From contig MCFE01000351.1 of NCBI GenBank assembly GCA_002104905.1, forward strand, positions 1-64,000: 64,000 bases of DNA, read 5' to 3'. The position numbers were made by a program, and so were the translations under genes. Positions 56,957-64,000 of the stretch are shown here, piece by piece. Source of the DNA: Basidiobolus meristosporus CBS 931.73. Taxonomy: Eukaryota; Basidiobolomycota; Basidiobolomycetes; Basidiobolales; Basidiobolaceae. Every line of letters begins with the position of its first letter. Position 1 is the first letter of the stretch. The notes under the pieces are model-generated. The model searched no databases, was not told the origin of the DNA, and worked only from the letters and a program-made list of their open reading frames with translations.

Positions 56957-57152
56957 AGCTTGGTGATTAGTTTTGGGATATTGTTGATAAGTAAATGCAT
57001 TGCTCTCCGCAGAAAGCTCTTGCACTAACAGTTACCTTTTAACTTAAGTATCTCTGGTTTCCAATTAATTCCATATTCTGGCTAATGGCCTATAGCTTGC
57101 CAACTTTGCTGCAATTGCATGCTGACTTCTGTACATTCTCTCTGTGGGAAGA
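56957..57152 (-). pseudogene. tnp2: tnp2 fragment
   Basis: Minus strand, MHLLINNIPKLITK (about 56990) to ECTEVSMQLQQSWQAIGH-like sequence (about 57130). Cut at 57152 by unrelated sequence, where the intact gene would continue GATGATGCTC. Confidence 0.7.
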
Positions 57153-57925
57153 TATATAGTTATTATGGTGTACTTATTCATATTTCATCTTATCAGTATT
57201 ATCCCATTGTTCTCTGTCCTAATTAATAGTGTTATCCTGATATCATGTTTACCCTGATTAGTTATCAGCAATGGTTATCCCAAGTGTTATTCACCTTTGC
57301 AATCACCAGATTTATCTACATCATGCAAGTACTTGTGTTGGTACCCATGGCGCAATACCTAGGTCTTTGTTACCACCCCTAACACTTCAATAACATATAT
57401 GGTATCTCTTTGTTACACAGGTTTCAGACTACAAACCATGATAGGTTGGATGTACTGTGCCTTTTAGAACCTTCCAGGACCTTCTTGGGGTATTTTTAGC
57501 TCATAGTGATGTCATCAAGAAATCCACTGATGCCTGGGATCTTCTCAAACCTTGTCATTAGTATTTACTTGACAATTTGGAGCAGCATGTAAGGGAAGTC
57601 AATTTCTCTCCAATAAATCATCTTTTTATCAGCAATACCTTCCAATTATGGATTAGCAATTGATTACTGCATTTACCTTTGACAGTTACACCTCAGGTCT
57701 GCCATCAAGGAGCTTTTTGGGGTGGTGCACAAGAAACTCAGAGGCCTTTGGAGACACTTGGAGCACCTAGAAATTGTAAGAAGTAGGAGCTTTTACCAAA
57801 GTGATATAGTGATAGAGCACCGGCAGTCTAAGCCCAGAACCTATTGCACCCTACAGACACCCACAGGCCTTGAGGTGTGTAACTTCTCCCAGGAGTACCT
57901 CTGCACCACCACACTATCATATTAA
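57153..57925 (+). repeat. LTR-like insertion related to 19572-20126, with flanking unknown sequence
   Basis: 57153-57640 is the inverted relative of the 19572 insert (TGTTACACAGGTTTCAGA at 57412; AATAAATCATCTTTTTATC at 57624). 57640-57925 has no match here and one open stretch (57722-57922, containing LRGLWRHLEHLEIVRSRSFY) which I do not recognise. It could be the start of the internal region of that retroelement. tnp2 sequence resumes at 57926. Confidence 0.45.
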
Positions 57926-59265
57926 TGTGCATATTATTACCTGCATTGGAGATGCCCCACCCATCTGCAAGATAGCTAGCTTTTCTTTGCGCAATGGACA
58001 GTAATACTACTCAATGTGTGATATGCAGGGGATTTACCCCATAACTTCCACATATTATTATTATCCAAATGCTAGCACTGAGAACATCATCTTCCCACAG
58101 AGAGAACATAAAAAAGTCAGCATGCAACTGAAGCAAAGTTGGGAAGCTAGATGCTATCAGCCAGTATATGAAATTAACTGGAAACCATAGATACTTTAGA
58201 TGGTATTGGTTGGAGCAAAATCTTTCTACTGGGAGCAATGCATTTGCTTTTCAGCAATATCCCAACACTGATGACCAAGCTCAACATGGGTCATTGCAAG
58301 CTCAATGAGCCTTTAGATGTACAAGAGATGTTTGAAAGAATTAGCAAGATATTACCAAATGTCTTCTACCCTAAGTGCTTTGGACAGGCTTCAATCAATA
58401 ATCATATGCATAGGCAACAATTCAAATGCAGGGAAAGGATGAGCTGCATATGAATTTATTCAAGTGGCCTCCTGAAGCAATTTTTACCCATAGTTTGTTA
58501 GAGTCATATTTTAAAATTTTAGGAGTATTATCTAGATGCAAATTACAATGCCAACTTGACATCTATACAGCATTTATATGCAGAGTCTGTGACATAATTT
58601 GAGTAGCCATACTACAAGCAAAAAGCTGAATATGTCAATATCTGCCACTGCTGCATCTATTCTGTACACCATCTTGCCTGGTGTGTGGAGTATTTTGAGC
58701 CTTACTTCACCTTTCAGGAGTTTCCTATGGAGAAGATGTGTGGGGAGATGGGAAGACAAGTTAAGTTGCAAGTACTGCCATATCTCAGTCTCATTAGTAA
58801 TAATGCCCTAATGTCCATCATGGTCAAGATGAGTTGGCATGTGGAGGTCAGCCAAGAAGAGTTGGACAATACCAAGGACAGATATGCATAAGAGCACACC
58901 TATGCCTTTGGCAGCCCCAATGTGTGGGTAATCAGGTGAGTAACATAAAGATGGGTTGGGCATAACTAGCAGCTGATTCTTAGTAGGACAGCTTCAGCAG
59001 TGTATGTTGGGCTTCTCCTGAGTTCAAACCTACTTCTACACCATTCAATATGGAATTTTTACTAGCAAGAACTAGTGCTTACCTAGAAGTGGCCCAGAAT
59101 CCAGCAAGGAGAAGGAAGATAATGACTAAGTATCAAAAAGTATCTTGGAGATGCTCATGTGGCATTCATGACAAAAGCAGTAGCAACTAAGGATTTCTGT
59201 GCAAGATGTATATGTTAACAGCAACACAAGGTACATGGCAACTTTGTAAACATCATGCTGAATCC
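57926..59265 (+). pseudogene. tnp2: tnp2 copy J, decayed
   Basis: Plus strand from GDAPPICKIASF-like (about 57950) through MHLLFSNIPTLMTKLNMGHC (58238), LYHLAW-equivalent (58675), FTFQEFPMEKMCGEMGRQVK (58720) and ELDNTKDRYA (58880) to the C-terminal block near 59240. No CACTA end is seen; it passes into the gypsy element at about 59270. Confidence 0.72.
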
Positions 59266-59529
59266 CAAAACAACCAGTCACTATCCACAGTAAAGTAAAT
59301 ATTGTGTGTACTGTGAATCTGCTGAACATAGCAGTTATGGCTGTCAAATATTGAATACTGATAATGACAGTCATAAAGTTATGCTTGATTGCTATGGGAA
59401 GATCTGTAATATTGCTGGAGACCCTTTACCCATCAACATAGGTTGTGGCAGAATGCAGTCCTATGTAATTGCTCAAGAAGAATGAAGTAAAAGCACCACA
59501 ACATCAAATTTCATACAAATTGTATAAAA
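59266..59529. other. Boundary stretch between tnp2 copy J and the gypsy element
   Basis: Short frames only; part may be the damaged gag end of the gypsy element to the right. No LTR or primer site is visible. Confidence 0.3.
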
Positions 59530-60702
59530 GTGTGTACTAGCAAAAGAAATTGGCCAGTTGTTGAAATACCAATACAGCCAGAAGCATCAAAAATCCAAAA
59601 AGAACACTTGCAATCTCAATCCAAGTATGACACTACTGCAATTACACAGCAAGTTATCAACAAATTCTGGAAATCTCCATTTCAAAACTTACATATCAAG
59701 AAGTGTTCACCCATATCAACCATCCCTATCAGCTACTATCTGAAATGGTTAAACCTATGAGCTATGATATTGTCATGAATCATCAAGAGCAATCTTCAAC
59801 AGCATTATCAAGTGAACAGCTACAATTTGAGGTTGAAAAAGCCTTTTACTCTATTACAACAGGAAGCTATGCTGCTACAATTAACAATGTTGAAGTGGAA
59901 TGTATCTTTGATTATGGATCAGAAATCAGTGCCATCACTGCTGTGACTTTTGAAAAAATCAAATTGCCATTGAGAGAAGTTGACCAGAATATGAGAACTG
60001 CTACAGGTGCAACAGAGAAGATGCTTGGACTTTGACACTCTGCACCAACTGAAACTGGAGGAATCAGGGTTACCTCTCCCTTTTTCATTGTTGCCAATGG
60101 ACCCACTTTTGAGGTATTGTTGGGACCATGTTATGAGTGAAAATCTCTTCTATAAGCTGATAACAGACCTGATGGAAGCTTATGGCTGACAATCACATCT
60201 GACAATTGAAAAAGAAGGGAATCTTTTATGCAGCAGAAGAGAATAATCTAAGAAATGCATACTCAATTCCAGTACAAAATATTCTGGTTCATGAGGCTAT
60301 TTTGTTTTATGATCAACACTTCATTCCATCAACAACAAGTCAGACAAATACTAAGTATTAGCCAGTTGAATAGAAAGCAAAGCCAGTACCAGCTGGAATC
60401 TCACCATCTGCCCACAACAATCCTCAAATGGAGCCTTTGCACAAATATGAAAAAATCAGACTCACAGAAGAGAATCTCTAGGAGTTAGCTATTGGAGCTA
60501 CTCTTACCACTGAGGAGAAAGTCTCTTTTTGACTATGCTACAATGCTGTGACAATGTCGTTGCATTTAATGATGCACAAAGATGGTGTTTATCCACATAG
60601 CTATTTCCATTGGTTAAGATCCATACTGTTGGACATACACCATGGGCACTGAGATAGTATCCTATTCCCTTAAGATCACTGAACAAAGTAACTAGGGTTA
60701 GT
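59530..60702 (+). pseudogene. Agaricomycete-type gypsy element: protease and pre-RT region
   Basis: Frame pieces in order: VINKFWKSPFQNLHIK (about 59660); MVKPMSYDIVMN (59745); protease core VECIFDYGSEISAITAVTF (59890), where the usual D-S-G reads D-Y-G; FFIVANGPTFEVLLGP (about 60085); KAKPVPAGISPSAHNN (about 60380); RLTEENLXELAIGATLTTEE (about 60465); and HTPWALRXYPIPLRS (about 60640). This order, linking the protease to a PVPAG motif and a 'HTPW..K.IPIP' motif, is that of fungal gypsy elements common in Agaricomycetes. The reverse transcriptase core that should follow is missing; an F1 LTR fragment stands in its place. Confidence 0.75.
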
Positions 60703-61656
60703 GCCTTATTGCTAGGATTACTATGGTGACTTTGATTGCGTGTAACTTCTAAGCCAGCCAATCAAGTCACGTGAAATTTTCACAGGTGCTGTGCCTATGT
60801 CCAATCTGCACCACTGCAAAATGTTAGCTTCATATCATCTGTATTGCTTGCGCAATCACCCAAAAGCTTCAATCCATCAGAATTTTCATATATATGACTT
60901 CCCCAGCTGAAAAATAAAGGTAGCCTCTCTTTCCAGAATCTCCACACTACAACTACAAGTTCAAAGGTTATAAGACTGCCCCTGCATCACTTGCACTGTT
61001 AAGTATTCTGACTTTGATTGGTACTACATCAGTAAAGAGACTGCAAAGCTCATAAGAATCCAATCTAAGTTCTACAAGAAACTACCACTTTTCTGTCTGA
61101 AAAGTCCTCTCCTAGAAACCCCTTTACTCTAAAGACACCCCTCTAGTCTAAAGACCCCCTTAGAGATCCCTTTAAGAAAACCCTTTACTCTAAAGAAGCC
61201 CCTTTAGGCACCCCTTTAGTGTAAATTCCACTTAGAGACCACTACAAGAAGCCCCTTTACTCTAAAGACACCCCTTTGGACACCCCTTTAGGTCTAAAGA
61301 CCCCTGTAGAGACTTCTACAACACATCCCTTTAGATTGAAGGGGAGTCCAGAACTTCCATATTAGGAACATTTTCCCAGAAAGGAACGTGATTTCCAAAT
61401 AAGGAAAAGCTACTATAAAAGTAAAAAAGCCCATTAGTCAACAGAAGGTCAGAACACTGCTGTAGAAGTGATAAACACTGCCTATAGTATATTTTGAGCC
61501 TAAGATAGAGGAAATTAGTGAAAGTTATATCTTCTATTGGTATATCAAACTCCCAATAAACTATTTCAGTATTAGCATACTGGAAGTTGTTGTATATTGT
61601 TGAATAGCCTCTACATTGTAGAACAAGCCCCAAACTAATCATAATACAACACAACA
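60703..61656 (+). repeat. F1 LTR, copy 4, 5'-truncated
   Basis: Begins at GTGCCTTATTGCTAGG, equal to about position 270 of copy 1, and ends AATACAACACAACA at 61656. It keeps one CACGTG (60768) and TTGCGCAA (about 60848). The second CACGTG is CATCTG. Only five CCCCTTTA units are intact. No duplication can be read because the left end is lost. Confidence 0.85.
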
Positions 61657-62672
61657 GAATAAGTCCAGAGAAAAAGATATATCACATGTCTTACCTCAAG
61701 TCAAAAGATATGCTTATGATCACATATGTACTGTTGAAAGGTTCATGAAGAAACTTCAAGCTTCTGGTCTGACTGTATCTGGAGCCAAATGCAAGTTTGG
61801 CTACAACAAAGCAATCATTCTAGGTGGACTTGTTTCTGAGAAGGCAGATCACCTAATCCCACAAAACTTTCATTGGCACTAAATTGGAAGACACCAGCAA
61901 TATCCATCAAGTCAGACATCTATTAGGACTTACTGGTCTATTCAGAATCTGGATCAAGAACTATGCTCAAAGTGCTAAGCCACTGACTTAACTATTACAG
62001 AAAAACCAAAAATTTTAGTGGCATGAAGAACAGGCAAATGCTATGTCAACATTAGTTGAGTCATTATCAAAGCCACCTGTCTTGACAGCTATAGACTACA
62101 GTGTTATTGATTCACAACCAGTCATTATATCAGTTGATAGCTCTGGAATTGGGGTTGGTGGAATCATGATTCAAGTTTCAAAAGATCATTATTGACAACT
62201 GTGCAAATATCTTAGTAGACTATTTAAAGGAAATGAACTTAACTATCCATCTATCAAGAAAGAAGCACTGGGAGTACTCCATGTACTCAAAAAGCTAAAG
62301 CCATACTTATTAGGAGTACACTTCATGCTGGAGGTTGATGCTAAGCCATCATTGGGAATGTTGAATAAGTTGGAGCTTTTGCCTGATCCCATTCTAGCAT
62401 GGTGGACATCATACATCCAGATCTTTGACTTTATGCTGCAACACATACCAGGAGCCAATTACAAAGGACCTGATGCTTTATCCAGAAAGCAACCAAATTC
62501 ACTGTACTCAACTGATGATGATGAGATTGATGAATTTCTTGAAAACACATGTCTTGGATGCTCATTCAGACATATGATACAAAGCAATTATAAACAAATC
62601 AAGGAGTTTCTTATATCACTCAACATTCCTGCTGATATTCCCATAAATCAACACACAAATTTTAAAAAGTAG
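61657..62672 (+). pseudogene. Agaricomycete-type gypsy element: RT end and RNase H
   Basis: Resumes within the late reverse transcriptase: HICTVERFMKKLQASGLTVS and AKCKFGYNKAIILGG (about 61710-61840), then LTGLFRIWIKNYAQSAKPLT (about 61925), VIISVDSSGIGVGGIMIQVS (about 62125), KKEALGVLHVLKKLKPYLLG (about 62260), HFMLEVDAKPSLGMLNKLEL (62325) and HIPGANYKGPDALSRKQP (about 62445). The RNase H Asp in SVDSS and the Asp in EVDAK are kept. Stops and shifts occur near 61885, 61990 and 62195. It ends at a stop near 62670. Confidence 0.85.
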
Positions 62673-63310
62673 GCTTTGAAGTTTATACTGCATGATGACA
62701 CACTTTTCAGAAAAAGCAAACATGGGGTTCCTTGACGGTATATACATGACCAGCATGATCAATAGAAGATCATTCAAGAATTGCATGAATCTGAATCAGG
62801 AGGTCATAAGGAAATTAGATCAACAAATGCAAAAATCTCCTTACAGAATTTTTGGCCAACACTATACACTGACACAACAGAATATGAGAAATCATGTATT
62901 CTATGTCAGAGAAAAGACAACAAAAAGATGCATGAACCACTTCACATTAGCAAAGCTTAGCTATCAAGAACCCAACAAGTGGGCAAATAACTTTCATGCA
63001 GCAATTTGGGCTGATGGAGTTACAGTTAAAAGAAGTACAGGGTATACTGCATTTGTTCTAATATATGAGCATAAAACTATTTTGCCAATAGACATATCTT
63101 TCAAACACTGGTTTACTCTCTCATGGAAGCCAATCATGACAGCATTGGAGCTATTGCTAGCAAGAATACAACATATTCAACAAGCTCACACTCTGCAAAA
63201 GAGTGCAACAGAAAACTTGAAGAAATCCTGAATGGCTTGCAAGGAGTACTTTGATGGTCAACAATGCCTTAGAAGAACTGCACTTGAAGTAGGTGAATTG
63301 ATACTGCTTC
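62673..63310 (+). pseudogene. Agaricomycete-type gypsy element: integrase with core missing
   Basis: Zinc-binding motif ELHESGGHKEIRSTNAKI and SCILCQRKDNKKMHEPLHIS (about 62780-62945, one frame), then directly NKWANNFHAAIWADGVTVKR and STGYTAFVLIYEHKTILPID (62965-63100), the end of the integrase, and FDGQQCLRRTALEVGELILL (about 63250). The DDE core of about 170 residues between the two is absent. It is cut by an inverted F1 LTR at 63311. Confidence 0.8.
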
Positions 63311-64000
63311 TGTTGTGTTGTATTATTATTAGTTTGGGGCTTGTTCTACAATGTAGAGGCTAATCAACAATATACAACAACTTTCAGTATGCTAATACTG
63401 AAATAGTTTATTGGGAGTTTGATATACCGATAGAAGAAATAACTTTCACTAATTTCCTCAATCTTGGGCTCAAAATATACTGTAGGCAGTGTTTATCACT
63501 TCTACAGCAGTGTTCTGACCTTCTGTCGACTAATGGGCTTATTTACTTTTATAGTAACTTTTCCTTATTTGGAAGTCACTTTCCTTTCTGAAAAAATATT
63601 TTCTAATATGGAAATTCTGAACTCCCCTTTAACCTAAAGGGGTGTGTTGTAGAAGTCTCTAAAGGGGTCTTTAGACCTAAAGGGGTGTCTAAAGGGGTGT
63701 CTTTAGAGTAAAGGGGCTTCTTGTAGTGGTCTCTAAAGTGGACTTTACACTAAAGGGGTGCCTAAAGGGGCTTCTTTAGAGTAAAGGGGTTTCCTAAAGG
63801 GGTCTCTAAAGGGGTCTTTAGACTAAAGGGGTGTCTAAAGGGGTGTCTTTAGAGTAAAGGGGTTTCTTAGAGGGGACTTTTCCGACAGAAAAGTGGTAGT
63901 TTCTTGTAGAACTTAGATTGGATTCTTGTGAGCTTTGCAGTCTCTTTACTGATGTAGTACTGATAAAAGTCAGAATACTCAACAGTGCAAGTGATGCAGG
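63311..64000 (-). repeat. F1 LTR, copy 5, runs off the window
   Basis: Inverted F1 LTR: TGTTGTGTTGTATTATTATT at 63311, thirteen TAAAGGGG units at about 63636-63870, and sequence equal to 46320 at the window edge. Left flank CTTC is one half of a possible 4-bp duplication; the other half lies outside. Confidence 0.88.

Noticed and set aside
1-64000. Bacterial or phage origin, operons, ribosome binding sites
   Set aside because: LTR retrotransposons, CACTA and Harbinger elements, TATA boxes and absence of any intact compact gene point to a eukaryotic nuclear genome. No Shine-Dalgarno pattern or operon is credible.
1-64000. tRNA, rRNA or host protein genes
   Set aside because: I scanned the intervals between elements and found no cloverleaf-like or rRNA-like sequence and no frame with a cellular domain. 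A tRNA scan and a protein search would settle it.

Overview
The window is a gene-desert stretch of a eukaryotic, very probably fungal genome, built almost wholly of decayed and nested transposable elements. I see no host gene, tRNA, rRNA or CRISPR. It is AT-rich with visibly rare CG, and nearly every long frame is broken by stops and shifts. The protein remnants point to a basidiomycete: a Tnp2-type CACTA transposase, a PIF/Harbinger transposase, and a Ty3/gypsy element (59.5-63.3 kb) whose protease, RNase H and integrase pieces read like those common in Agaricomycetes. Lineage is an inference; no species can be named.

Main families. (1) A two-gene CACTA element: tnp2 and an unrecognised second gene ('gene 2') are transcribed divergently between ends reading CCCTATGAAAAA and CCCTATAGAAAAA. 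At least eight whole or partial copies occupy most of the window. (2) A PIF/Harbinger element: transposase and an unrecognised divergent gene ('gene X'), ends AGAYTTGTTC, 3-bp AAT-like target duplications. (3) Fold-back MITEs of 733 bp, almost perfect palindromes along their whole length, sharing the Harbinger ends. (4) Ty3/gypsy family F2 (LTR about 325-370 bp). (5) LTR family F1 (about 1.2 kb, mostly solo), with a CCCCTTTA minisatellite and 4-bp duplications. (6) A complete LTR element at 745-4032 with copia-like features but no recognisable pol. (7) Smaller LTR-like insertions.

Layout. 1-5970: CACTA copy A carrying a palindromic MITE and the copia-like element. 5971-8546: CACTA copy B. 8547-26756: CACTA copy C, both ends present, carrying an F1 LTR (11241), a full Harbinger element (13104-18604, itself holding a palindromic MITE and a small MITE split by an F1 LTR), a 555-bp LTR-like insert (19572) and a full gypsy element (22200-26588). 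26757-36.3 kb: CACTA and Harbinger fragments with solo LTRs. 36.3-39.3 kb: second gypsy copy. 39.3-44.7 kb: Harbinger gene X and scrambled CACTA pieces. 44.7-48.7 kb: degenerate retroelement split by an F1 LTR. 48.7-59.3 kb: F1 relic, CACTA copies, two palindromic MITEs. 59.3-64.0 kb: Agaricomycete-type gypsy element broken by two F1 LTRs.

Repeated copies give intact 'empty sites' inside the window, so several insertion ends and target duplications can be read directly. Junctions are placed by eye against other copies in the window and may be off by a few bases unless a duplication is quoted.
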